Source of the DNA: Bacillus sp. FJAT-29814
Lineage (GTDB): Bacteria; Bacillota; Bacilli; Bacillales; Cytobacillaceae
Direction of reading: 5' to 3'
NCBI RefSeq assembly: GCF_001510715.1
Contig: NZ_LMTJ01000011.1
Span: 1 to 64,000 of the forward strand
Length of the DNA stretch: 64,000 bases
How positions within the stretch are numbered: position 1 is the stretch's first letter; every line of letters begins with the position of its first letter. The position numbers and the translations under genes were made by a program. Below, one piece after another: positions 54,119-62,454 of this stretch. The notes beneath the pieces were generated by a model. It was not told the origin of the DNA. It searched no databases and was given only the letters and a program-made list of their open reading frames with translations.

Positions 54119-54769
54119 CTATTTCAATTCAAGTAACCATGAATATGCTTCTAACTTAGTAAATGATGTATCGTAATTTAAAACATCTTCTATATTTTCA
54201 TTTATTAATTTCTCATACGTTATCAAATTCAAATTGTTTTCTTTATTACCACCTTCCTCTTCAAATTCATCATCTTCATCATTAATGTCTTCTTTAAAAT
54301 TCTCATATGTCAGCCAAAGACCCACAAATAATGAGTTAATACCTGCAAATTCTTTGCAAAGTGATTTTAATACTTCATTCTTTGCTCGTTCTACTAATAC
54401 AGAAAAAGCAGATTCTATTAAATTGCAATTGTCGTATTCCTCTAAACCAAACTTGTCTCCCACCAACTGTCCAATACGAATCGGACTAAGTTCAAACTCT
54501 TCCATCCAATCATTAAAGTTTGGATAAAATGCTTGTTCCATTGTTTTAGAATGGAATTCACCTAATATAACTACAATTGTAAACAAACGAATATAAACCA
54601 TATGCCTATCAAGATCATTACAATAATTTGCGAGATCTTGCTTTACTATACCCTTCCACGCTTTTTCAGCCCATAGCAACTTAGTATCATTTGACCACCC
54701 AATTCCCCACAACATTTCTTCAACAATATCTGAAATTTCATACCAATGTACAGTCATTTTATTTTCCAT
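54119..54769 (-). CDS. Hypothetical protein
   Basis: 216 residues, helical, with an acidic stretch EDINDEDDEFEEEGG near 165-180. AGGTGA is 4 bp before the ATG. First gene of the minus-strand cluster with the broken nuclease gene. No family recognised. Confidence 0.62.
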   Translation of the reverse strand: MENKMTVHWYEISDIVEEMLWGIGWSNDTKLLWAEKAWKGIVKQDLANYCNDLDRHMVYIRLFTIVVILGEFHSKTMEQAFYPNFNDWMEEFELSPIRIGQLVGDKFGLEEYDNCNLIESAFSVLVERAKNEVLKSLCKEFAGINSLFVGLWLTYENFKEDINDEDDEFEEEGGNKENNLNLITYEKLINENIEDVLNYDTSFTKLEAYSWLLELK

Positions 54770-54879
54770 ATAATCACCTGAATATTATTGGTTAATTTAT
54801 CTTCCTATATATAAATATTTGAACAAAATTAAGAAGAGTGTCACACTTTCGCAAGAAAAGAACCTGTTTTTTCGGACAT

Positions 54880-54935
54880 TTCTCGCACATTTTTTGGAAT
54901 ATTTTTATTCTCACTGGTTAGGGAGAGTCTTATTA
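54880..54935. repeat. Cassette boundary repeat, copy 3 (partial)
   Basis: Contains TCTCGCACATTTTTTGGAAT followed by ATTTTTATTCTCACTGG and GGGAGAG, matching the middle of copy 1 (TCTCCCGCTTTTTTGGAACA and on). It lies at the 3' end of the next minus-strand pair of genes. Confidence 0.65.
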
Positions 54936-54943
54936 TTTTTCTT

Positions 54944-55561
54944 TTATTCTTTTTTTCGGTTTGCATACAAATAGGAACGCACTTTTTCTATATCACCAGA
55001 CGAAAAAAGTGGATTCTGGATTTGTTCAATCCAATCTTCAACATCATTTTCTGATCCTGCTTCAACAATTAAATACCATGGTGTTTTATCTATTTGAAGG
55101 TCCCGATTTATTTTTCTTATATCTTCTAATGAATATTCATATTCTGCAAACACATTTCCAAATCGATTAGTATAATAAAACCCTTTACTACCACCCAAAA
55201 AGTTTCCTCCTTCATAAAATAAATCCAAATCATCAACAGCATCAATAGTAACAAGGCTAAACCATTGGATTACATATCGACCATTAAAGTATTCTCTCAT
55301 TTCTTTAATAGTTTCCTCCCATACGACTGAATTATCGTAGATAGAAAGGCTATATTTATAATCTTCACAAAGAAGTATTGCCTCTTCTTCCTTATTAACA
55401 AATATCGCATAATTGGGAAATCTGCAAATGTCTGTAAGTAGTTCGAAACCTTCTGGAATAGGAATACCGTCTTCTAATCCTTCTTTCATTTCAAAAATTT
55501 CCTGTACATAGCCTCTGTAGCTGTAACTGCAATATTTTTTAATAAATTCCACTATGCTCAT
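54944..55561 (-). CDS. Hypothetical protein
   Basis: 205 residues, acidic, opens SIVEFIKKYCSYSYRGYVQE. Size, acidity and layout (PIPEGFELL, FGNVFAEYEYSLEDI) resemble SMI1/KNR4-type immunity proteins, but the match is not firm. AGGTGATGTC is just before the ATG. Confidence 0.58.
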   Translation of the reverse strand: MSIVEFIKKYCSYSYRGYVQEIFEMKEGLEDGIPIPEGFELLTDICRFPNYAIFVNKEEEAILLCEDYKYSLSIYDNSVVWEETIKEMREYFNGRYVIQWFSLVTIDAVDDLDLFYEGGNFLGGSKGFYYTNRFGNVFAEYEYSLEDIRKINRDLQIDKTPWYLIVEAGSENDVEDWIEQIQNPLFSSGDIEKVRSYLYANRKKE

Positions 55562-55650
55562 GACATCACCTAATTTTTTTTATTTAATTGTTTTGGTTTC
55601 CTTGTTTAACCCTGTCCTATTAATTTTGCTTTGTTACTATATTAATAGAT

Positions 55651-56364
55651 TCATTGATCATTCATATTAAAAATAACAAAGTCAATGATATATAAAGGCG
55701 ATAAGTCCATTTGATTTGCAATAGTATTTATGTATGGAGCCGATTCTCCCTCTTGAAGAAACTTCTGAAGCCCGAACACATAAGCATGATATCTTTCAAA
55801 TGTCTTTCGTGTTGTATTAAATAGTTGTTTGCATACTTTAGTATCAAAAATTGGGAATAAATTTGGACACATAAAATGAAGAAGTTTAGTGGTGGATGAA
55901 AGCTGGGTGTCCAAATTTGGTTCTTGATGTAATAAAAAACCTGAAGGCTGTAAAAATTCCCTAATTGAAGTGTCATAATATCCTTTATATGATGGGAAAA
56001 TAGTTTCCCCATGATATTTATACCCATGGTATGATGTAGTACCGATTGTTTCTAATTCTGCATCGTAATAAATAGATTCTAATTCGGTCAATATATTAAG
56101 TGTTTCTTGTAAAAAATTTTGTTCTAACTTAAAGGATTTTAGAGGGATTTTGGGAAGCCATGAATATATGCATGCTACTCGTTCAGCCCAAGCATCAATA
56201 CTTGAATTTCCCCTTGTTTCATCGAATTTTCCAATAAACGGTTTGTAAGATACTTTATACCAATAGGGAGAGTTATCGAATCTGCTAATTTGAGCTTTAA
56301 TTACTTTTCGAGTCATTAATTCATCTAATTTGAAAAAAACCTGGTCTTTCAAAAGTTGCTTCAT
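55651..56364 (-). CDS. Hypothetical protein with TKxxxxxxPxxFPIFD motif
   Basis: 237 residues. TKLLHFMCPNLFPIFDTKV (159-177) resembles a motif in the protein at 59965-60945 (TKYCSHHNPLDYPIYDSYV). I do not recognise the family. Stands alone 90 bp upstream of the 54944 gene on the same strand. Confidence 0.62.
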   Translation of the reverse strand: MKQLLKDQVFFKLDELMTRKVIKAQISRFDNSPYWYKVSYKPFIGKFDETRGNSSIDAWAERVACIYSWLPKIPLKSFKLEQNFLQETLNILTELESIYYDAELETIGTTSYHGYKYHGETIFPSYKGYYDTSIREFLQPSGFLLHQEPNLDTQLSSTTKLLHFMCPNLFPIFDTKVCKQLFNTTRKTFERYHAYVFGLQKFLQEGESAPYINTIANQMDLSPLYIIDFVIFNMNDQ

Positions 56365-56380
56365 TCAACATCACCGTTTT

Positions 56381-56625
56381 CTATAAAATATAATCTCTAA
56401 TTTCTTTCCCGACTTCATCCTCCCATTTAAACCAATTTTCCTTCTCTTCATCCCATACCTCTAATCCGAACATATTGGGATATAACTCTTTTACCCGCTC
56501 CAGCTCTGAAATCAAATATGCAAGGCTACTCTTGCAGTCTTTAAGCCCTCAATAGGATATCTACGAAACTCTCTTTCACCATTAATACCTTTTTCACTTA
56601 CCCAAATTCTCACTTTTGACTCCAT
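56381..56625 (-). pseudogene. Short frameshifted gene of unknown family
   Basis: ATG 56625 opens ESKVRIWVSEKGINGEREFR and RYPIEGLK, then the frame is lost near 56545. The next frame continues SSLAYLISELERVKELYPNM and ends KEIRDYIL, stop 56381. An intact gene would encode about 81 residues. Possibly an immunity-type small protein. Confidence 0.6.
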
Positions 56626-56825
56626 AACCTTTCAGCCTATTTCTATGACATTTTAAAAAATTCGATACTTTATAACCATTATATTACAATTGCTACACTT
56701 TAGAGGAAGGGAGAAGGAAATATTTGTCGAAGTAATAGTTCCCGCCCATCATATTCGCCTATATGCCTTCCCCCGCTATTCTCTTCCGCTTATAATCGTT
56801 GATGTATCGTGCTTTATCCTTATTT

Positions 56826-56874
56826 ACACAAACGTTTGATTGACTTTTTCTGTTGTTAATCAAACGTTTGATCA
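56826..56874. promoter_or_regulatory. Paired AAACGTTT palindromes
   Basis: ATCAAACGTTTGAT (56859-56872) is a perfect 14-bp palindrome. A second site, ACAAACGTTTGATT, is at 56828-56841, 31 bp away (three helical turns). Looks like a two-site operator. No adjacent regulator gene is intact, and the rest of 56626-56960 shows no gene. Confidence 0.4.
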
Positions 56875-56960
56875 ATAAAAAAAGAACGAGGATTGGCGTA
56901 CCAGCGGTACTCTTCCCGATTCTTGATTTGACCCGATATTGCCTCCCGTTCTTCCCTTCA

Positions 56961-57308
56961 AGTACAGATGAAGTCATCGAGCAATTAGGAGATGCTTACC
57001 ATAACAAAGATTTTATCTTTGCCAAAATGGAACGGCATTTTGGTTATCCTATTGTGATTAAAAACGTACGAGGTCGAATGAAAAGGCTACTTAGAATAGC
57101 CGGTCTAAACGAAGCTTTAACACCGCATAGTTTAAGACACACTCACACGTCACTTCTTGCCGAGGCAGGTGTCTCACCTGAACAAATCATGGACCGCCTT
57201 GGTCATACCGATGATCAAATTACCAAAAATGTGTACCTCCACGTCACGCAAGAGATGAAAAAAGAAGCCTCTCAAAAGTTCGCTGAACTCATGAGAAGCC
57301 TCCGTTAA
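56961..57308 (+). pseudogene. Tyrosine recombinase (integrase) C-terminal fragment, copy B
   Basis: About 115 residues with LTPHSLRHTHTSLLAEAG, MDRLGHTDD and KNVYLHVTQEMKKEAS. The catalytic HxLRH, GH and Tyr are uninterrupted, but the N-terminal half, including the first catalytic Arg, is missing. Followed by att-like block B. Confidence 0.85.
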
Positions 57309-57355
57309 TTTCCTCTATGTTAGCAAACCACTCTCATCTTACTTAAAAATCCAGT

Positions 57356-57575
57356 CATACCAAGGGTTTGAGGGGGCTATTACATCATGCCGCCCGTAAG
57401 CTTTGAGAGTGTAATATCGTTAACGACATGTGCAAGAAACGCGGTAAATCAGCGTTTTAGATATTACTTACTGTACATCTTTAACGGTGATTTACCGTTT
57501 TTTATGGGATGGCGTTAGCAAAATGTTAGCAATTAAAAACAGAAATCATCACCAATGTCCACACACTCCACATGG
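57356..57575. repeat. att-like block B
   Basis: Second copy of the block: core at 57378-57395 (complement GGGCGGCATGATGTAATA), CGGTAAATC and GATTTACCG inverted arms with six T, GTTAGCAAAATGTTAGC. The gap 57309-57679 contains only this and short flanks. Confidence 0.8.
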
Positions 57576-57679
57576 CTCGAGAGGACAGAAAGAATGTCAT
57601 TTGAGTTTGTCCGTTCTCGGAAACAAATCCACTGCGTTTTGTTAGTTATCGGTAGACGGGAACATATCAACGTTAAACC

Positions 57680-58567
57680 TTATTTGTTATGCAATTCACG
57701 GTCGCTCAGCCAATCTTGGAATACCGGATAGTCTTTGATTTTGTCTGCCTTATTTTTTAGGTTCTCAACGATTTTTCCCATTTGTTTTTCACTTATGGAA
57801 TTCGAGGCAGACTGAGTTGTTTTTAGGATGTTCATGAATTCGTTTCCGACTACACTGGTTATTAGCTGGTCTTTTGCTTCTATACTGCCAATACCGTTTA
57901 GAATTTGTGTTCTTTCCCATTTTTCCCGGTTGCCTTTTTTATAGAGGGTAATGAGTACGATACCCATCATATTCGTGATAGTTCCATATGTGCCATCATC
58001 CTCGAAGCAAAAGGTATAGCTGATTATGCCCCTGTGGAATGTTCCATGTGGTCTTAACTCAGCCATCTCAGTATTACCTGTGATTTCCCTTATCTCATCA
58101 AAGAAAAATATGTGATGCTCGATGGCTTCGATATCGTTTCGGCTGTTAAGTAAGTAGTCTTTCATAATCTTTTCACAAGATATTAAGTGTTCCAAGGCAT
58201 CAATGCCGACCACATGGTTTTCTACGAAGTCGATCAGATCTAAGTAAAGGCTTCTCCAGCTCAAGGATGTGAGGAAATAAAAAAGCTTGCTGTCATAATC
58301 AAATTTCGTCTTTTCCTTTTTTATATATGGATGAAAGAGAGTGTTTGCAAAGTACGTCTCTTTTTCACTGAATAAATCCTCGCAGCTCCCGCAGAGCATA
58401 TAATGCTTTTCGCTATCCTGGGCAGGGATATTCGGATTTTCAGAATTCCTGATGTTACCTGCGGCGGTTTTTTTAAGCGTCCGCATAACCATTTTTGGAA
58501 CGATGTGGCTCAACTCCAAGTTAGTCTCTGCACCACATAGAGCACACTTTTTAAATTTATACTTCAC
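57680..58567 (-). CDS. HNH-like (treble-clef) nuclease candidate
   Basis: 295 residues from GTG (AAGGTGG upstream). CALCG, then LSHIVPK about 15 residues later, then CGSCEDLFSEKE is the CxxC...H...CxxC pattern of an HNH treble-clef domain. The remainder is unrecognised and helical. Last gene of the six-gene minus-strand operon. Confidence 0.68.
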   Translation of the reverse strand: MKYKFKKCALCGAETNLELSHIVPKMVMRTLKKTAAGNIRNSENPNIPAQDSEKHYMLCGSCEDLFSEKETYFANTLFHPYIKKEKTKFDYDSKLFYFLTSLSWRSLYLDLIDFVENHVVGIDALEHLISCEKIMKDYLLNSRNDIEAIEHHIFFFDEIREITGNTEMAELRPHGTFHRGIISYTFCFEDDGTYGTITNMMGIVLITLYKKGNREKWERTQILNGIGSIEAKDQLITSVVGNEFMNILKTTQSASNSISEKQMGKIVENLKNKADKIKDYPVFQDWLSDRELHNK

Positions 58568-58592
58568 ATCATCACCACCTTAAACAAAGTAA

Positions 58593-58937
58593 TCAAATAC
58601 TCTTATTAATAGCGTCAAACAATTTAGCTGGTGATAATTTGCTTAGCTCCCTGTTGTCAGCTAATGCACGTTTAGCTTTGTTGTGTATAAAAACATCAGC
58701 ATCATGTTCTTCGAAACCTTTTTCTAGAATCATGTATTTATACAATTCTCTACATGGGTACAACATGAACTTTTCATGACGAAACGCATTAGTTGCTTCC
58801 TCTCTATCTGCATCACATACCTTCATCAATACCCGCAGGATTTCTTCATCCTTAACTTTTGCTTCATACAAAGCAGCCGTTACAAGTTTTATTTCATTGC
58901 TTCTAGCTCGGCGTTCTTCCAATGACCCCAAATACAT
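58593..58937 (-). CDS. Hypothetical small protein
   Basis: 114 residues from MYLGSLEERR (GGGAGG 7 bp upstream). All helical, with a DADREEATNAF segment. 25 bp before the HNH-like gene. Family not recognised. Confidence 0.6.
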   Translation of the reverse strand: MYLGSLEERRARSNEIKLVTAALYEAKVKDEEILRVLMKVCDADREEATNAFRHEKFMLYPCRELYKYMILEKGFEEHDADVFIHNKAKRALADNRELSKLSPAKLFDAINKSI

Positions 58938-58954
58938 ATTCATTCCTCCCGTAT

Positions 58955-59962
58955 TTAACCCCATGTCTTAGACTTAAGAAGTTCAGCAATTTCCGGTGTT
59001 TCAGGTAACTGCTCGGTCTCAAGAATCTGGGACAAATCAAAAACTCGTGTACCCATTGGTGCTCTAGGTGTTATCTTCTTAAAGTCTGTTTCATAGAATT
59101 TATCAACAAAGAAATATCTATTTGCAGACAGCACATATCCATAATTTCTCCCATCTTCAATGGCCTTGCAGATTTGCTGCTTCCTATCGTCTGAAAGTTC
59201 TCCAAGTTCAGCTTTATACTCAATGCCATCTTCCGTAGTAACTGCTGTAATGATTGCAGAGATTTTTCCAACAGCCCTCACACTTTTTTCTTTATACAGC
59301 CCAAGATAGTCATGTGCACTAAATCCACGTTCAATATTGTCATAGTAAAGATTTTCACTAACATTAAAATTAAATGTGGTACCTGCCAGTTGGACTCTCA
59401 TACGCTTCCACGAATCTGAAACAATAATTAACTTGTCGTTATAGCAGTAATTCAGGTAATCGTCCAGAACCTCTTGCATTTCATAATCTCTGTCATCAAT
59501 AACATCTCGTATCGCATCAATGATCTCTTCGAAGGTAGTATTAACGTGCATTACCGGATATGTCTGTGTGGCGTTATATGCCTTCAAATGCTCTTCGAAC
59601 TCTATTTTCTTTTCTGATTTCATCAACTCAGGTGCTAAAGTTATCATAACTTTATATTTTTCATCACTGAAAGACTTCAAATGGCGCAGCAACTGATCTG
59701 TATAAAACCAGTCAGACATTTTCGTCTCAACAACAATTTTGAAGCTCTCCTGTGTGATAGTAGCATCCGGAATACTTTCGACACTTTTTTCCTGTAAATT
59801 AAAAACTATCTCTGGTTCAAAGGAGTCAGAAAAGAACTCGGATTTCAAAAAGCGAAAGAACTTATCTGAAGAATATGAATAAAGCCGAGACAATAGCAAC
59901 ATCGTATTTGCTGTAGAAACATTTTCTTTCTCATGGTATCTCTGGAAATAATGAATCTTCAT
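58955..59962 (-). CDS. PD-(D/E)xK nuclease-like protein
   Basis: 335 residues. IPDATITQESFKIVVETKMS gives D66 and E79-x-K81, followed by a QLLRHLKSF helix, as in restriction-like nucleases. The C terminus is a separate domain ending ETEQLPETPEIAELLKSKTW. The D-to-E spacing (13) equals that of the split nuclease at 53073-54072. It is 2 bp after the gene at 59965. Confidence 0.72.
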   Translation of the reverse strand: MKIHYFQRYHEKENVSTANTMLLLSRLYSYSSDKFFRFLKSEFFSDSFEPEIVFNLQEKSVESIPDATITQESFKIVVETKMSDWFYTDQLLRHLKSFSDEKYKVMITLAPELMKSEKKIEFEEHLKAYNATQTYPVMHVNTTFEEIIDAIRDVIDDRDYEMQEVLDDYLNYCYNDKLIIVSDSWKRMRVQLAGTTFNFNVSENLYYDNIERGFSAHDYLGLYKEKSVRAVGKISAIITAVTTEDGIEYKAELGELSDDRKQQICKAIEDGRNYGYVLSANRYFFVDKFYETDFKKITPRAPMGTRVFDLSQILETEQLPETPEIAELLKSKTWG

Positions 59963-59964
59963 AA

Positions 59965-60945
59965 CTATTTATCTCCTCTTTTTTTCTTTCCGTAGTTCTT
60001 TGGGAAGTAATCCTTCCCAAGTAGCCAAACATACTGGTCAATTTGCTTCAGGTTATATTTATCCAAGCCATAAAAGGCACGGAAATCAATCAGTATACCT
60101 TTGAATTTAATATAGGCCTTCAAATCGTCATCTTGGAAATCCGAGAAACTATCACGATTCCTAAAATAGCGAAGCACCTCATCGACGTAGCTGTCATAAA
60201 TCGGATAATCAAGTGGATTGTGATGGCTACAATACTTTGTGGCAAAAGAGTAAAAATTCTTCTCTGCATCACCGATAGTTACATACTGGATATCTCGAAC
60301 TAGGGTAACATCACCAGCTTTAAGTCTTGAATCAATATCCAGAGCACATATGCGCTTAGCCACCGGATAGATTGAGAAAATATTCGTACTATAAAAGTCG
60401 TTAAGCGTTGATGCCTTCAAAAGAACATCGATAATGTCAGTATTCTTCGGGCATAGCTCAAAGAACAGTTTATTAAGTGCATCCTCCTGCAGGTGGTAGT
60501 TCTCAAGGCCGTCCCACTTTGTAAGATACATCTCAACCTGCTCGATTGATGGATTAGGAACATCAACGTCCATTTTCTTCTTACGAGTATTTGTACGATT
60601 AGCAGCATTTTCCTGCATGAGCGTTGATGGTTCGGCAGCTCCATCAGAAGCTAAGAATAAACGGAACCTTCTTAGATGAGACAAGTAACTATTAACAAGT
60701 GTTTTAACATTACCGGTCGAGTTCTCAGAAAGAGCCTTTATTAATAAGTTCTTCGCCTCATTCTCGAAATCAGTGGCAGTCACTGCATTCCAGAACAGGT
60801 CTTTGCTCCCTTTTCTCCAAAGGTAGAAGGTGTCTGTGTAAGCAGTATTTATTGTTAGTTTTGAAATGTTCTGGCTATGTAAGAATCCTCTGTATAAAGA
60901 ACGCAGCCCATCATATGATAAAGCTTTCATTTTGTTTATATCCAA
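59965..60945 (-). CDS. Hypothetical protein with YPIYD motif
   Basis: About 326 residues. The TTG at 60945 has AAAGGGGG at proper spacing; an upstream TTG at 60966 is possible. The C-terminal half contains FATKYCSHHNPLDYPIYDSY, which parallels TKLLHFMCPNLFPIFDTKV of the 55651 gene. N-terminal part is helical and unrecognised. Forms an unbroken unit with the PD-(D/E)xK gene downstream. Confidence 0.65.
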   Translation of the reverse strand: MDINKMKALSYDGLRSLYRGFLHSQNISKLTINTAYTDTFYLWRKGSKDLFWNAVTATDFENEAKNLLIKALSENSTGNVKTLVNSYLSHLRRFRLFLASDGAAEPSTLMQENAANRTNTRKKKMDVDVPNPSIEQVEMYLTKWDGLENYHLQEDALNKLFFELCPKNTDIIDVLLKASTLNDFYSTNIFSIYPVAKRICALDIDSRLKAGDVTLVRDIQYVTIGDAEKNFYSFATKYCSHHNPLDYPIYDSYVDEVLRYFRNRDSFSDFQDDDLKAYIKFKGILIDFRAFYGLDKYNLKQIDQYVWLLGKDYFPKNYGKKKRGDK

Positions 60946-60958
60946 AGTCGAACCCCCT

Positions 60959-61369
60959 TTACTCAATGCTGTTTAATCTTTCAAGCCACTTCAACATGCA
61001 TCCATTCTTAAAGAAATCTAATAATGCACCATCGCAAAAGCGCTCAGCTCTAACAGCACCCATAATAAGCGAAAGCACACACTGTGCATTCAAATTTGAA
61101 ACGTCAGCATTCTTCATAGATTCTGTACCCCATTCAAGGCCGTTATCCTTGAGAATATCTCCATAGCGGGTAAGTTCCATATCTTTATTACTTTCTTCAA
61201 AGGTGTAAACATCATTGATGAATTTATGTACCATTTCGGAATAACTCACAAAAGGCATATGAATTGGATACTCCGGTGTCCCATCGTTCTCTTTATCAAC
61301 AACCCATTCACCAATGCTATCCGCCTGGATTATAGGTATGTATTTTGTCAAAATATCGTATTTACTCAT
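60959..61369 (-). CDS. DUF6508-like protein
   Basis: 136 residues from MSKYDILTKY (GGAGG 6 bp upstream). The segment GAVRAERFCDGALLDFFKNG and PFVSYSEMVHKFINDVY agree with my memory of DUF6508, a small family found in many Firmicutes. No catalytic motif is apparent. Confidence 0.68.
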   Translation of the reverse strand: MSKYDILTKYIPIIQADSIGEWVVDKENDGTPEYPIHMPFVSYSEMVHKFINDVYTFEESNKDMELTRYGDILKDNGLEWGTESMKNADVSNLNAQCVLSLIMGAVRAERFCDGALLDFFKNGCMLKWLERLNSIE

Positions 61370-61383
61370 CCTCATCCTCCTCC

Positions 61384-61794
61384 TCAGTATTCAGGATCAC
61401 TGTCAGACATCGGTAAGATGCGTATAGAATCAACAGTTAAATACGGAAAAAAAACCTGTAAATAGAAAGGATTAATCCATACCTTTTCATTTCCGTGAAG
61501 ATTTTTCCATGCACGATTATTTCGAGTTGCATCATTAGCTAAATATGTAAACTTATCTTTTAACTTAGAATTATTAAAAATAAAATAATCTCTACCGTTT
61601 TGTCCACTAAACATACTTGTCATTGCATAGTTGTAAGATTCATATTTTTGTATTCCAGAATCTTTCTTTGGAATAATTTCTCCAATTTCAGCAATTGTAA
61701 ACTTTTTTCTAAAATTATTAACATTCACACATACTCTCGATAAAAGTAGATTAAAAAGTTTATCCGCATCTGCATTGCCTTTTAGTTTTTGCAT
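61384..61794 (-). CDS. Hypothetical protein
   Basis: 136 residues from MQKLKGNADADKLF (GGGAAGGG upstream). No recognised motif. First gene of the six-gene operon; 8 bp before the DUF6508-like gene. May be a sensor or regulator, but nothing in the sequence proves it. Confidence 0.58.
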   Translation of the reverse strand: MQKLKGNADADKLFNLLLSRVCVNVNNFRKKFTIAEIGEIIPKKDSGIQKYESYNYAMTSMFSGQNGRDYFIFNNSKLKDKFTYLANDATRNNRAWKNLHGNEKVWINPFYLQVFFPYLTVDSIRILPMSDSDPEY

Positions 61795-61862
61795 AATATT
61801 TCCCTTCCCAATTTTAAAACTCAGCTCATATACAAATTTTACCACAACTTAAATTGTAGAAA

Positions 61863-61917
61863 AGAAAAAAAGAGACATCCCAAAAGTTTAGTTAACTAAT
61901 GAAAAGCCTCTTTAATT
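61863..61917 (+). pseudogene. Integrase 3' remnant, copy C
   Basis: AAAAAAGAGACATCCCAAAA followed by GTTTAGT and CTAATGAAAAGCCTC matches the last 17 codons of copies A and B (MKKEAS.KFA.LM..L), with stops. The rest of the gene is gone. Followed by att-like block C. Confidence 0.7.
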
Positions 61918-61965
61918 TAGATTTTGTTAGCATTTTGTTTGTAAGTTTCTTTAAAACCCTTATAT

Positions 61966-62184
61966 ACCAAGGGATTCAGCAGTTATCACATCAAGCCGCC
62001 CGTAAGCTTTGAGTGTGTATTATCGTTAACGAGAGGTGCAAAAATTGCGGTAAATCAACGTTTTGGATATTGTTGACTGTAACATCTTTAACGGGGATTT
62101 ACCGTTTTTTATGGGATTGCGTTAGCAAAATGTTATCAAAATTAAATAGATAATCTGTTGGCGTTGTTCACACACTCCACATGG
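61966..62184. repeat. att-like block C
   Basis: Third copy: GCGGTAAATC and GATTTACCG arms, GTTAGCAAAATGTTA, and CACACACTCCACATGGCT all present. The core (61983-62001) has two changes: complement GGGCGGCTTGATGTGATAA. It is the most decayed of the three, in line with its integrase. The stretch 62185-62398 shows no gene. Confidence 0.78.
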
Positions 62185-62398
62185 CTTGAATGGTGATCGC
62201 AGACATATTGGTGTAGTAGTGTTTACCTTTTTGAAGTACCCACTGTCCTTTATCTGAGATGACTACTTTAAAAGAAAAAGACAAACTTCCCTACCCTTTA
62301 AACATTTTGGATTACGCTTTACCGAAGTACCTGTCATTTTGAATACACAGCTGGTGATTGATACATTTGAGATTGATTGACGAGAAAGCAGCCTAACA

Positions 62399-62428
62399 AA
62401 AAAGCCAACAAGATAATCTTGAAGGCTT
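62399..62428 (-). terminator. Terminator of the 62455 gene
   Basis: AAGCC..CAAGAT/ATCTTG..GGCTT hairpin followed on the minus strand by TTTTTT. Confidence 0.7.
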
Positions 62429-62454
62429 AAACAGCGTATTCATAAATCATTTTT

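Noticed and set aside
56759..56977. 72-codon minus-strand frame across the palindromes
   Set aside because: No ribosome site, low complexity, and it overlaps the integrase B fragment on the other strand.
62185..62398. Possible transposase remnant
   Set aside because: A few short phrases looked coding on the minus strand but I could not assign them to any family.
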